From contig OZ024836.1 in the NCBI GenBank assembly GCA_964016985.1, positions 40,420,803 through 40,484,802 of the forward strand: a stretch of DNA of 64,000 bases, given 5' to 3'. This stretch comes from Anodontia alba. Lineage: Eukaryota > Mollusca > Bivalvia > Lucinida > Lucinidae. Below the pieces are notes generated by a model. It saw only the letters and a program-made list of their open reading frames with translations, ran no database searches and was not told where the DNA came from. A program made the translations under genes and the position numbers. Of the stretch, positions 32,501 to 39,555 are shown piece by piece; the stretch's first letter is position 1; every line of letters begins with the position of its first letter.

Positions 32501-35218
32501 CCAACATCAACTCATAACTCTAGATAAGAGGGTTATTATAATATCTAGATAAAACTGTTTTCTGATTTATCCAAGCACCTCAGCAAGGCATTTGGGGGCT
32601 AGCATAAATGTTTTAACATTGCTGTCATTAACGCTTAGCATGCTGGGAAAAAAATTCAGCAGACAAAATTTTGAAATATAATCCCTTTGGAAACAATTTG
32701 CATGGAATGTTAAAGTCTATTTCTAGGAAAAATAAGAAAAATGTCATCAATTTATCATCTGCTACATTTGCCCATAGACTGGTAAAGGTTATTTTTGTAT
32801 GAAACCAATGTCATCTAGTTTCTTGTTTATTACAAAAGTCATCTGAAGAACATTTTCACCAAGGCTTGTTGGAAAATAAAAAAAAAAAAAGAGAAGAAAA
32901 GAAAACCATATCAACTTGAAGTTTGTTTCGCTGTTGACAGGTGGCCATTCCTTGTAGTTCCACTGTATTTCTTGTTTTATTATAAATGAAGCTAAATAAG
33001 AAAATTATCATGGTAAATGCATAAGAAGCAAAATTTAAGCCATAAAAGTACTAAAAAAGTACAAAATAAAGTGTCTAATGTTTTAAGTTCTTGTTTTATT
33101 ATAAATGAAGCCAAATAAGAAAATTATCATGGTAAATGCATAAGAAGCAAAATTTAAGCCAAAAAAATACTAAAAAGGTACAAAATAAAGTGTTAGATGT
33201 TTTAAGACATTGACATACTTGAAAATCCATTCCATACTGTTCTTTACAGTGGGATTTAAGCCTTGGATAGACATCTTCCAACAACAGGTTACGCTCTTCT
33301 CGGGTATCTGAAATGATTTCTATCATTAGAATTGGTCTCTTTGGAGCATATATAGAGCTCTCCTTTCAACTTAAAAGTTATTATTTCTTATTTCTCCATA
33401 AAAACATATGTTGTGTGTGCTCATTAGAAGTGCCTCAGCAAGCTGCTGCTAATGAATACCCACAACATGTTTTTGTGGAGAAATAAGAAAAATATTATGT
33501 GTTATATACCCCATTTTACAAGCACACTTATATGCAAACATCGAATATGCAGAGCAGCCTGCACTCTGGTTAGTTTGAATAAAAGCGATACTCAGAAGAT
33601 ACTTTTTTATTTTTGCACCAAAGCATACATTGTGAATACTCCTTAGAATTGTCTCAGATGTGATTTGACTCTAATGTGTAGTCTTAACCCTTGTCATGCT
33701 GAATAAATTAAGATGCCAAGCCCTCTTCTAATTTTCAGCCAGTTTACTTGATCCAGGTTATTGATACAAATATGCATACTGAATGGCAAACAGTGCAGAT
33801 CCAAATCAGTTGGCTTCTCAGAAGCCAACTGATCTGGAGCTACACTGTTTGCAAAGGCAGGGTATATCCAGGTTCAGCATGACTAGGGTTAATGCACACT
33901 TCGATCCAAAAATAACAAACACAATCTTTAATGGTTGCCACTGGAAACAAAGAATACATAAAAGAATGAAAATCAGAGTCTCCATTTCACTGAGTCTCTT
34001 CATGTGATAGCAATGTAGTTTACAGGGCTGCATATGCCCTCTAGCACCAGTTTCAGCAGAACTTTTTTTCCAAAATATCAGAATAGCTTGAAATAAAATA
34101 AATATAACTAGTAACTGTGTTTTCAGAAAAAAAACAGATGTCCTCACACCCTTAGTTTTCAGTTTTTCTACTGCTGTGACCTTGAAAATTAGAAAATTAG
34201 GTCAAGGTCACCAAAATCTGATCAGTTCTTTGTTATATCCCAATAATATATACATGAAAATTTGGTAAGAATATCCAACCATTGGTTCACCAGATATTTT
34301 GCAGACAAGAAAGTGTGACGCCAACACCAACGCCAATGGGATCTGCACCAAAACTCGGAAAATATTTGGGTGGGGTGTGCCGCTGGAACTTTTTGAAGAC
34401 ACCCCCTATTCATATAATTTCTAGACTGACAAAACATACCTATTCATATAATTTGCATCTAAAAAGAGACCCTATTCATATACAGAAGATTATTAGTAAA
34501 CACTACTTGAACCAAAACAGACAACTTACTTGGGAATTATATGCAAAAATGTACATGCATTTTGATTATGTATGTAGCCAAGTAAGACTAAAGCTACTTT
34601 TTCTGCCAGAATTGCAAATTAATGGGCTATTGATATAATGCTGCTTTAGAAATGGGGGCTATTTATATAATTGTGTGATAAAACTGATACCTTATCATAT
34701 AATCTCAGATATGAAAAGTACACCTATTCCAGCGGCACATCCCTGAACTGTTCTATACAGGAAATTACCCCACTCTCCCCTGCCCCGAGAGGACAAGTAA
34801 CATTGAGTTAAGATGTCTTAATATCTATATTTAGGTAAACATGATTCAAAACATAGGCTGTATTTCATAAAATTTAACTTTTACCACTCTATGGGCAAAT
34901 TCAGTAGATGACAAATCAATGATAATTTTCTTACTTTTTGAAGAAATTAGAATAAGACATTTCATGCAAATTGTCTCCTAAGGTTAAACAAGACAATCTG
35001 GATGAAATGTCAACACATATTTTCTGGAAAAAATAAGAAAAATACTGAAAAATGTCATCTGCAGACATTTTACCCAGCATGCTAGATGTTAACTATAAAG
35101 TTTCAAGACACAGACCAGTAAATGTTGAGCTGATGAATATTCTGACAAGTCTGGAGTTCAGAGTTGGCAGATTGTCAAGGCAACCTGATATTACAGACTG
35201 GTATCCAGTTTCTCCCAT
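13723..35218 (-). CDS. NWD1/NWD2-like NACHT and WD-repeat protein, complete, 9 coding exons, 1678 aa
   Basis: STAND-class signalling ATPase. Exons 5' to 3': 35218-35116, 33307-33219, 32449-32333, 26733-26530, 25469-25337, 22994-22754, 21654-21495, 21099-20929, 17541-13723; total 5037 nt, every junction GT-AG and in frame. Residues about 24-110 are a DUF4062-type domain (RIFISSTFTD at 26-35, VDMRWGV at 66-72). The NACHT P-loop GQSGCGKTS is at 390-398 and Walker B MIILLDSLDQ at 477-486. A winged-helix/helical part follows, then WD-like repeats from about 915 to 1635 (IIWD, FILWD, LKIWD) and a basic tail. Human NWD1 and NWD2 are about 1560 and 1740 residues, so the length fits. The start ATG has an in-frame TGA 18 bases upstream. 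Family members are cytosolic oligomerising sensors or scaffolds; the ligand here is unknown. Introns 3 and 5 carry retrotransposon copies on the opposite strand. The domain call is firm; which paralogue it is remains open. Confidence 0.93.
17608..17822 (+). mobile_element. Repeat family T with inner hairpin
   Basis: CTTGGTAGATTTGCCTTCAT to TGTATCCATTCACCTTAAG; hairpin CTCTAAAATGAAAGAA and complement. In intron 8, 67 bases upstream of the exon 9 acceptor. Confidence 0.65.
18053..18379 (+). mobile_element. Three C palindromes in a row
   Basis: Units 18053-18168, 18174-18278 and 18279-18379, each with CTCC or CCCC, AAAAACATATGTTGT-type arm and an apex such as GGTCTCTCTGAGACC. In intron 8 of the NWD-like gene. 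Confidence 0.7.
18386..18770 (+). mobile_element. Inverted-repeat element family M
   Basis: Arms GGTAAATCGGTGGTTTTACG and AAAACCGCCGATTTACCTCC plus ACTGCATTCAAATTTGTCAT and complement, about 45-bp stem. Left part shared with 53135-53458. Confidence 0.72.
18976..19207 (+). mobile_element. MITE family G
   Basis: TTAACCCATTGTAGACTGAA to CTACAATGGGTTAA; same core as the copy at 12787. Confidence 0.8.
19238..19470 (-). mobile_element. tRNA-Lys-derived SINE (type 2)
   Basis: On the minus strand: CCCATAGCCTAGTGGATAAG (A box), GACTCTTAATCC (anticodon arm of tRNA-Lys CTT type), TGGTTCGAGCC (B box), then a body with CTCCGGTTTTTGCCCACC and GGGCTGTAAAACCC. A sister copy is at 62898. Confidence 0.8.
19583..19825 (+). 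mobile_element. Repeat family T
   Basis: CTTGGTAGATAGTCTGCCAT to TGTATCCATTTTCCTAA; GGGGTCTACTCTAAATGGAA inside. Confidence 0.65.
19912..20287 (+). mobile_element. MITE family F
   Basis: TACCGTATTCGATCTAATTA to TAATTAGGTCGAATATGGTA, apex TGCATCGACTTGTAGATGCA. In intron 8 of the NWD-like gene. Confidence 0.88.
20385..20535 (-). mobile_element. MITE family G, reverse, ends eroded
   Basis: GGCAAACAGTTCAGACCCAG and GGGTCTCCACTGTTTGC with flanking TTCTCTAGGAATATCTAAA of family G. Confidence 0.65.
20590..20642 (+). repeat. Short tandem duplication
   Basis: GAAGAGAAGAGATTGATTTG twice, 28 bases apart. Confidence 0.85.
20690..20785 (+). repeat. GGGTA-type simple repeat with inverted copy
   Basis: CCTACCCTACC at the left and GGGTAGGGTAGGGTAAGG at the right. 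Not a true telomere repeat. Confidence 0.75.
20929..21099 (-). CDS. NWD-like gene, coding exon 8 (Walker A)
   Basis: One hundred seventy-one nt, phase 0 at both ends, acceptor TTCTTAG, donor ATG|GTAATG. Encodes residues 350-406, including the complete P-loop GQSGCGKTS at 390-398 preceded by GEPLVLF. The lysine and threonine needed for nucleotide binding are present. Confidence 0.93.
21495..21654 (-). CDS. NWD-like gene, coding exon 7
   Basis: One hundred sixty nt, acceptor ATTTTCAG, donor GAA|GTAAGT. Encodes RNFVRWSEKEGINRLDHKAY and the helix leading to DDLYIE (up to residue 349). An F-type element terminus lies 26 bases upstream of the acceptor. Confidence 0.9.
21681..22037 (+). mobile_element. 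MITE family F next to an exon
   Basis: TACCGTATTCAACCTGATTA to TTTGGGTGAATACGGTA, apex TGCCTTGACAAGTCAAGGCA. Its near end is 26 bases upstream of the exon 7 acceptor of the NWD-like gene. Confidence 0.88.
22038..22216 (+). repeat. Family K relative
   Basis: CATTCAAACCTGTGTTAAGC to CCTTAAGACAGGTTTGCCTG, starting directly where an F element ends. Confidence 0.6.
22754..22994 (-). CDS. NWD-like gene, coding exon 6
   Basis: Two hundred forty-one nt, acceptor TATTTCAG, donor CCAG|GTTAGA. It completes a split Val codon from exon 5 and ends two bases into Arg, which exon 7 completes. Encodes VTEGEIFNGILKLHENVAD and the CLCFVRIIEDI segment, which precedes the NACHT domain in NWD proteins. Confidence 0.9.
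23208..23405 (-). mobile_element. MITE family B, reverse, first of a pair
   Basis: TTAACTCTTGTCCTGCTGAA through AGTTGGCTTCTGAAGAAGCC to TCTTAATTTATTCA. Nearly identical over its first 130 bases to the copy at 23503. In intron 5 of the NWD-like gene. Confidence 0.8.
23503..23716 (-). mobile_element. MITE family B, reverse, second of a pair
   Basis: Full copy with matching 20-base ends (TTAACCCTTGTCCTGCTGAA and its reverse) and TTAA at both edges. Confidence 0.85.
24000..24070 (+). repeat. Left arm of a C palindrome split by the retrotransposon
   Basis: TTTCTCCATAAAAACATATG through GCCTCAGCGAGGTGCATCT; the left arm and apex are present, and the retrotransposon follows directly. Confidence 0.8.
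24071..25215 (+). mobile_element. 5'-truncated second copy of the same retrotransposon
   Basis: Starts in the RT near the segment before CVGEGN of the long copy and runs to the 3' end with a GATGATGAT tail. It keeps HQGSVLSLLLLIF, LYANDLVIIAE, the zinc finger and GDMLSAAGG, with several frame breaks. It lies in intron 5 of the NWD-like gene, antisense, and splits a C-type palindrome whose left arm is 24000-24070 and right arm 25216-25252. Confidence 0.85.
24138..24761 (+). pseudogene. RT fragment in the truncated retrotransposon copy
   Basis: Open for 207 residues: HQGSVLSLLLLIFVLEALS, DLYANDLVIIAE, a PHD-like finger with CPVCC and FCNSC, then DKLEVVASFCYVGDMLSAAGG. Compared with the long copy it lacks a segment between LQEMRQEALDL and the finger. 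Not functional. Confidence 0.75.
25216..25252 (+). repeat. Right arm remnant of the same C palindrome
   Basis: GGTTTTTATGGAGAAATAAG and AAAAATATT, the outer right arm. About 27 bases of the inner right arm are missing. Confidence 0.8.
25337..25469 (-). CDS. NWD-like gene, coding exon 5
   Basis: One hundred thirty-three nt, acceptor TTTTCCAG, donor TCAG|GTAATG, ending one base into a codon. Encodes residues 172-215 (TNTEARKEWDTVFHQLRED onward), a helical linker between the N-terminal domain and the NACHT module. An L-type element begins 62 bases upstream of the acceptor. Confidence 0.9.
25532..25892 (+). mobile_element. MITE family L with a C-like hairpin at its centre
   Basis: ACAGTAAAACCTCAATAGCT to AGCCATTGAAGTTAAACTGT; centre GTGTACTCATTAGAATTGCC, apex CTCATTGAG. 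Confidence 0.72.
25900..26019 (+). mobile_element. Palindromic element family C
   Basis: CTTATTTCTCCATGAAAATA ... AGCACTTGATGAGGTGCT ... TTTCATGGAGAAATAAG. In intron 4 of the NWD-like gene. Confidence 0.8.
26530..26733 (-). CDS. NWD-like gene, coding exon 4
   Basis: Two hundred four nt, phase 0 at both ends, acceptor TTTACAG, donor CAG|GTAGGT. Encodes residues 104-171, starting TFLNQKHGYRPLQTLIPSAE, then the ETWYLKDTN region. The end of an F-type inverted-repeat element lies only 15 bases upstream of the acceptor. Confidence 0.9.
26829..27142 (+). mobile_element. tRNA-derived SINE (type 1), full copy
   Basis: Pol III A box TGGCTCAGTTGG and B box GGTTCAACCCC, a conserved body with GGGCAGTTGTCAGTTTCTGG and GACTAAGCCTGC, and an ACAAACAAACAAAC tail. 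Flanked by CTGATGAG on both sides, a likely target duplication inside an F-type element in intron 3 of the NWD-like gene. Confidence 0.85.
27609..28330 (+). pseudogene. Endonuclease region of the retrotransposon (frameshifted)
   Basis: Frame 1 (27609-28094) holds the APE-like strand VETLNVNILRG, the catalytic-Glu segment CIQETRY and KLYWSRND. A shift near 28050-28080 continues as GGLSDEVKDLFFDQLHAV and CGDWNSHVGH, the downstream Asp/Asn motif of exonuclease-endonuclease-phosphatase enzymes. Resembles the craniofacial-development-protein-2-like endonucleases that belong to RTE-type elements. Confidence 0.7.
28597..29685 (+). pseudogene. Reverse transcriptase, N-terminal two thirds
   Basis: Open for 362 residues. 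Contains IRPLRWHHETWWWNEHV, the finger motif MKAGKASGPSGI, SFVCLYKGKGD, QFGFVPGRGTTH and the first catalytic-Asp motif TFIDLEKVFDRVP. It stops at SLK just before the GSVLSPLLF-type motif, which continues in another frame. The N-terminus joins a preceding frame at 28380-28604. Confidence 0.8.
29686..30612 (+). pseudogene. Reverse transcriptase C-terminal part with embedded PHD-like finger
   Basis: Begins with the HQGSVLSLLLF motif, an in-frame stop (before ENLYAND), then YAND where YADD is expected. From 29961 to 30089 a zinc finger follows, then LEVVASFRYLGDMLSA and, in another frame, RNDRVMIRQICNVKPQD and LRWYGHVECS, the typical tail of these polymerases. Confidence 0.75.
29961..30089 (+). 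other. PHD-like C4HC3 zinc finger inside the retrotransposon RT frame
   Basis: Spacing C-x2-C-x10-C-x2-C-x4-H-x2-C-x13-C-x2-C, starting CVICC and ending CTRC. It lies between the catalytic box and the RT tail. The shorter copy at 24408-24533 has the same finger but has lost the last cysteine pair (SCVHGAR). Confidence 0.8.
30927..31205 (+). repeat. Unidentified repeat with GGAC microsatellite
   Basis: TAGAGCAAGTCGATGGCGTG, then a GGACGGACGGACGGATGG run at 31127-31152 and GGGGGTATCACAATATCCCC. Resembles the block at 11194 in layout. Confidence 0.45.
31299..31511 (+). mobile_element. MITE family H
   Basis: TACCATAATAACCCTGGGAC to CTTTGGGTAAATACAGTA; core GCAAACAGTATAGACCCAGA. Confidence 0.75.
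31690..31910 (-). mobile_element. MITE family H, reverse
   Basis: TTTACCCTTAGTATTAGGAC to TACTTAAGGTTATTACAGTA; core CTGCATTCTGCAGCATCTGA. Confidence 0.75.
31963..32262 (+). repeat. Unidentified repeat with GA-rich centre
   Basis: GTTGGGGTTTAACGACACGT at the left, a purine-rich GAGAGAAAG stretch, and CCAATATCAGTTGGACGCCC at the right. In intron 3 of the NWD-like gene. Confidence 0.4.
32333..32449 (-). CDS. NWD-like gene, coding exon 3
   Basis: One hundred seventeen nt, phase 0 at both ends, acceptor GATGTAG, donor GTG|GTAAAT. Encodes residues 65-103: LVDMRWGV, then TDDHLATALCLQEI and GPNFV, all hallmark positions of the NWD N-terminal domain. The next intron (26734-32332) is the longest in this part of the gene and holds a SINE, a retrotransposon and several MITEs. 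Confidence 0.9.
32630..32795 (+). mobile_element. MITE family I
   Basis: TTAGCATGCTGGGAAAAAAA, TTTCTAGGAAAAATAAG, GCCCATAGACTGGTAAAGG. Confidence 0.65.
32971..33208 (+). repeat. 119-bp tandem duplication
   Basis: Two copies beginning CTTGTTTTATTATAAATGAA at 32971 and 33090, about 95 percent alike by eye. Ends about 10 bases from the exon 2 donor of the NWD-like gene. Confidence 0.9.
33219..33307 (-). CDS. NWD-like gene, coding exon 2
   Basis: Eighty-nine nt, acceptor ATTTCAG, donor CAA|GTATGT. Encodes the stretch DTREERNLLLEDVYPRLK and on to GMDFQ (residues 35-64), the second half of the first beta-alpha unit of the DUF4062-type domain. A 119-bp tandem duplication ends about 10 bases beyond the donor inside intron 2. 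Confidence 0.9.
33382..33495 (+). mobile_element. Palindromic element family C
   Basis: CTTATTTCTCCATAAAAACA, apex TGCCTCAGCAAGCTGCTGC, right arm TTTTTGTGGAGAAATAAG. 75 bases upstream of the exon 2 acceptor of the NWD-like gene. Confidence 0.8.
33684..33892 (+). mobile_element. MITE family B
   Basis: TTAACCCTTGTCATGCTGAA to TCAGCATGACTAGGGTTAA. In intron 1 of the NWD-like gene. Confidence 0.8.
34372..34745 (+). mobile_element. Inverted-repeat element with CCTATTCATATAATT repeats
   Basis: Ends GGGGTGTGCCGCTGGAAC and TCCAGCGGCACATCCCTGA. Three CCTATTCATATA units inside. In intron 1 of the NWD-like gene. Confidence 0.65.
34876..35094 (+). mobile_element. MITE family I beside NWD-like exon 1
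   Basis: TTTACCACTCTATGGGCAAA to ATTTTACCCAGCATGCTAG; ends 22 bases from the exon 1 donor. Confidence 0.68.
35116..35218 (-). CDS. NWD-like gene, coding exon 1 (start codon)
   Basis: Encodes residues 1-34 plus the first base of codon 35. It begins MGETGYQSVISG and ends in the ISSTFT motif typical of the DUF4062 start of NWD proteins. The donor is G|GTCTGT; the split codon becomes Asp35 when joined to exon 2. Upstream on the minus strand a good acceptor (TTCTTGCAG, exon start about 35321) suggests this exon also carries about 100 nt of 5' UTR spliced to a leader exon I could not find. An I-type repeat starts about 22 bases past the donor. Confidence 0.88.
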
Positions 35219-35320
35219 TGGTTCAAATTCTTCTCAAACCAATCTATCACTGAGTGTGAGGACTTTCTTTTTCTATTAGCTTCATCACATTTTCATGCTT
35301 GTTTTTCTTTTTCCAGCCTA

Positions 35321-35330
35321 TCTGCAAGAA
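35321..35330 (-). other. Possible 3' splice site of a 5' UTR exon of the NWD-like gene
   Basis: On the minus strand TTTCTTGCAG ends at 35322, about 100 bases before the start codon, with no splice site in between. It would make a 206-nt first coding exon with a short 5' UTR. No leader exon or promoter was recognised. Confidence 0.35.
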
Positions 35331-35494
35331 ACAGAAGTACATCAGAGCCAGGATAAAAAAAATATATATATACACGTATACAGAAATTGAGGCATATCTG
35401 ACTGAAGATAATTTAGATGACACTCAACTTTCTCTACTTCTACTTTTAACTTATATAGTATTGACATATTTCTAATTTCTGCAGTAAAACTGTG

Positions 35495-35570
35495 CGTGTG
35501 TATCAGAAACACCTAGGCAAGACACTTCTAATGAGTAACCACGTTTTTGAGGAGAAACAAGAAAGCTGGG
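35495..35570 (+). repeat. Partial C element
   Basis: CACTTCTAATGAGTAACCAC and GAGGAGAAACAAGAAAG; left arm mostly lost. Confidence 0.5.
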
Positions 35571-35698
35571 GCACTTCTAACTTTTATACATTTTCATGGA
35601 GATTCGCGAAATAAGACAGGTATTTACCTCGCAAACTCCTCTTATCTGAAGCTATATATGTGGATCCATGAAAAGTCAGAACATTTCTTGGAAAACTC

Positions 35699-35750
35699 TG
35701 TGTGTGTGTGTGTGTGTGTGGTGGTGGTGGAGGGGGGGGGGGGGGGTGGA
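35699..35750 (+). repeat. TG microsatellite followed by a G tract
   Basis: TGTGTGTGTGTGTGTGTG, then GGTGGTGGTGG and about 17 G. Confidence 0.95.
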
Positions 35751-36604
35751 TAATATAGATAAAAAGTCAAGCTCTATTTGGAGGGGAAAACTACTACTTA
35801 AAAAAAAAGCAGTGTTAGTTATAAAACAGTGCTGTATCAATTAAAATAAATAAAAAAATGTAGATTATACAGAAAAAATTAAGGACTATATATAAATGAT
35901 TATTTTCTATGCATTTTTGGTTTAGGTACAACATTTTAGGTCCCTCTTTAAACTGTTATATCCAAGACTGTGATATAATGACCCATGCTATTTCTTCAAA
36001 CCCTTATACATCATTTAAGTTAGCTATTTTTAGTTTTGTAAACAATCAATTGTTTCCACTTGAGTTGTTTGGTACTTGGACCCAACTTTTTGTAACTAAC
36101 TTTTGCCCACAGACTGTATAAGTAGATAAGAACCATAGGTCACCTATTTAGGTTAGACTCATTATGCCCGATTCTCATATTTCTGCACTTTCTCATATAT
36201 CTCCGTACCCCTTCCAACCGGGATAATCACAATACATCACTTTAAAAAAATTATACCATACTGAAATTAAAGTAAAATGAATTTAATAAGAACTGGTTTT
36301 GAACAAAATAATTTGATACTCACAATTTTATACATGAAAACAAATTTTTGTCACAAAATTCTTAGTTTTTAGGGGCACCCCAAAAAAATCTCAAACCAAT
36401 GACAATAATGTCAATAAAAATTAAAACTATTGGCCATTGCAATACAGTGATATTCCAAATATAATGTCCAATACGTTTAATATGCACTAGATTTCTTTAG
36501 CTCCTTTAAATAAGCAAATCAGATTGAGAAAACAGAATTATTGGTACAGACATTAAAATCACCCTAAGGCCTTAATTTAAGGATATTGTGGAAGTTGTGG
36601 ATCT

Positions 36605-36850
36605 GGGCCCAATTGTTCAAAACTAACAATGTCATTAGTTAACGATTTGTTAAAATTTACATCGAATGATACGCAAATATGCCAAAATTTTTTGTTGAAA
36701 AAATGTGAGCAGCTTTTGCAGTGCAAAAGCCACTCACATTTTTTCAGCAAAAATTTTCAGAAAATTGTACATTGAATCCACTAAAATAGTTAACGAAATG
36801 GCCCTTAACGAGCTTATTAAGCTAACAATGCTTCGAACAACTGGGCCCTG
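36605..36850 (+). mobile_element. MITE family D
   Basis: GGGCCCAATTGTTCAAAACT to TTCGAACAACTGGGCCC; inner hairpin AAAATGTGAGCAGCTTTTGC. Confidence 0.82.
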
Positions 36851-36996
36851 ATTTTTATTTGCATTTATTCTGTTATTCTGGTATATATTAGTTAAACATT
36901 TTGTAAAAATATGTCAAATATAAATTATGCAAAAGATTTTGCTAGCAGAGCTGCTCAATCTTAGGGGGTATGGAGATATGTGTTTCCAGCATACAC

Positions 36997-37268
36997 GTAA
37001 GGCGTAAAAAAAATAGCTGTGTTTCCGCTAACCCAACCGACACTGTTTCAAATACCCGACTCTACTATTTTTTATCAGTATAAATGCAAAATAAAGAAGT
37101 AAAGCACTGACCCTCAACAAAATACTTGTATTTTCATAAAATTACAGGCCCGACCGTGTTCTTTTCTGGAGAAAAAATAGAAAAATAAAGAAAACTTTCT
37201 CCTACTTACCAACCAATTTTTTTTCAGTACATTAGCGGAAACACAGCTATTTCTTTTTTACGCCTAAT
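36997..37268 (+). mobile_element. Inverted-repeat element, GCGTAAAAAAATAGCTGTG ends
   Basis: AGGCGTAAAAAAAATAGCTG and CAGCTATTTCTTTTTTACGCC with TGTTTCCGCTAA on both sides; about 270 bp. Confidence 0.72.
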
Positions 37269-37309
37269 GTAAAATATGCAGGTCAAAAGAATGATTGTCT
37301 TCATCATGC

Positions 37310-37515
37310 ACACATACCATATCTCACACTGTGAGATAAAATCTCACAGAACTTGGCCTATCTGGAAGGCTATTCCCATAAAAAGTTCAGAATTTTCAGA
37401 CCATTTTACAACAGATTTTTATAAAGAAATAAACATAAATCAAACACTGTTGTGGTTTTCATAAGCTTCTTACATGAAAATAAAGACTTTAGACTATATT
37501 GGGGGAGCAACCTCA
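37310..37515 (+). repeat. Partial copy of the element found at 41212-41531
   Basis: Shares CATATCTCACACTGTGAGAT, ACCATTTTACAACAGATTTT and ACACTGTTGTGGTTTTCA with the copy inside the RT fragment. The right end is missing. Confidence 0.7.
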
Positions 37516-37552
37516 CACTCAAATACCTTTTAACTCCCTGGTCTGTCAAAGG

Positions 37553-37640
37553 GTGCCAAGTCAACTTGGCACATAGCAAACTCGGCACATCACCAACTCA
37601 GCCCATACCATCTCGGCACATAGCAAACTTGGCACATACA
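37553..37640 (+). repeat. Cluster of CTCGGCACAT motifs, left partner
   Basis: Short repeated motifs CTTGGCACATAGCAAA, CTCGGCACATCACC and CTCGGCACATAGC. The same motifs occur in reverse at 39505-39555, about 1.9 kb away, next to CTGTCAAA and its reverse, as if marking the two ends of a larger element. Confidence 0.55.
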
Positions 37641-38523
37641 TATAATTATATAGCTGTACATTTATTCGCTATTTCTAGAGGTATTTCACACTTTTATGGA
37701 TGATTATTTATAAAAAGGAGAAGTTAGGAAAGATAAATACTTTTTTTTTCTTTTTTTTTCTTCAAATTACATCTTAAACCATTCAGTAAGCCATGAATAG
37801 GGAATAATTGTTACTCTAATAGATTACTGGGGTATACAGGGGTATATACCAGTTTTGATATGCTAAGGGGCTGCGCATGCACACTGAAAATTTGACCGTA
37901 CAGACTGTCCAAATGACCCTTTTTCTCCATCGTGGCTCATTCTATATTTTTCTTATTTCCACTCTGTAAGATGGTCTGAGGGACTATGTACCCCACATTA
38001 ATATTTGAGCCCCGTCATGAGAAAAACCCTGGGAAGAAAACCTGTAAATTGCTTGTGCGAACTAAAAAAAATGCAGATCAACCTCTCTACCCCTAATTGT
38101 AATGGTGGATTAAAGTATTCAACATAACGATAATTGGTCGGGTATGAAACCCACAGACCGGAACCCTGTGACCGAGGCCAAAAATTCCATCTGGGATAGC
38201 AAGACAAATATGTCCTTGACTTTGTTCATTTTGTATTTATACTATGAGGTATTAAATGACTATTATCCAAGAGGAAGGAAATTCAGATTGGACTTGTGGT
38301 TATTTTTTTAAACTCAGATTTATTGTTTCAAGGGGTATGAAACCCACAGACCAAACATTCTCCGTTTTTTTTGTTTTTTTTTTAACTTTTCTATAATCTT
38401 TGATTAACAATCAATTTCTTGGTTACTTAGGTCTTTCAAATACAGAAATAAATTATATAAGGCCAACTGAAGCTATAACAGAAACATTAGAATGTTGAAT
38501 TTTACGATTTCTATATATTTATT

Positions 38524-39357
38524 ATGTACACTCCAGTTATTGTACTTCTCTTGGGTAAAAAGTCCAACATAATAATGCCTCTGCATCCCAAAATACTGTG
38601 GCCATCACCTTGCCAGCAGATGGTTGAGTCTTGAACTTCTTTGGCCTCGGGGACCCAGGCCCTACCCACTGACGACTCGGCTTTATTCTCCGGCTCATAA
38701 TAATGAACCCAAGTCTCATCTACAGTCACCAGGCACAAAAGAAAATCATCTTTTGACCTAAAACGCTTCAACAAGGCGCTGCATACTGATGCTCTGGTTG
38801 CCATTTGCTCATCGCTAAGGGATTTGGGGACCCAATGGGCTGTTAGCTTGCGCATACCTAAACAATCATGTAAGATTGTTGAGACGCTACCATGTGAAAT
38901 GCCTAATGCCTGCGCTATTTCTTCCACCTGAATTTGCCTATCAGAGTATACCAGAACTTTCTTACACATTTCTTCGTCAGTGGCATCCAGCGTCCAGACC
39001 TGGCTTCATTTTCTAAAGACGTTCTATAGCGTTTGAATTCCCCTACCCAGAATTTAACCTGAGCATATTAGATGGTGCAGAAGACCCATAAACATTTGCT
39101 AACTCGCCGTGTATTTCCTTGCCTGTTTTACCTTTTAAATACAAGTACCGAATTACAGCACGGTACTCAACTTTAGATGAAAAGCATGCCTTTGCATCAC
39201 TAGCCATGTTTGACATTCAATATCTTATTAAAGAATGACTCAATACACGTGTAATTTTGTACCATGTATAAATCATATATTGAAACAAAGCATGAAAATC
39301 GTGACCATCTCGGTCCATGGAAATGGGATAGGCTGGTTATTTATTGACATGCCCTCA
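38524..39357 (-). mobile_element. Truncated mariner-like copy
   Basis: The 5' end (right side here) has the same terminal sequence as the copy at 53889, ending GCCCTCATAC near 39357. The transposase starts MASDAKACFSSKVEY at 39207, has breaks, and is readable as MCKKVLVYSDRQIQVEEIA, ISHGSVSTILHD and TVDETWVHYYEPENK. It stops near PKRSTITG, so the second and third catalytic Asp motifs and the other end are missing. Confidence 0.85.
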
Positions 39358-39504
39358 TACATCTATTTTTTATATATACCGATATTCATTCTTTAATGAT
39401 GCTGTGAAGGACTTTTGAAGAGGCTACAGATAGGTCTGGGCTGTGCTCGTATCTAGGCTAAGCCTATTTTCATATTACCCGACCTAGATAATTGGATTAA
39501 TCAG

Positions 39505-39555
39505 CTAATTGTGGGCCGAGTTGTATAGGCCGAGTTGCTTATGTGCCGAGTTGTC
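39505..39555 (-). repeat. Cluster of CTCGGCACAT motifs, right partner
   Basis: Reads GGGCCGAGTTGTATAGGCC and TATGTGCCGAGTTGT, the reverse of the cluster at 37553-37640. Between the two lie the truncated mariner and unidentified sequence. Confidence 0.55.

Noticed and set aside
35052..35279. Plus-strand open frame of 75 codons
   Set aside because: Antisense to NWD-like exon 1, which has far better support from motif and splice phase.
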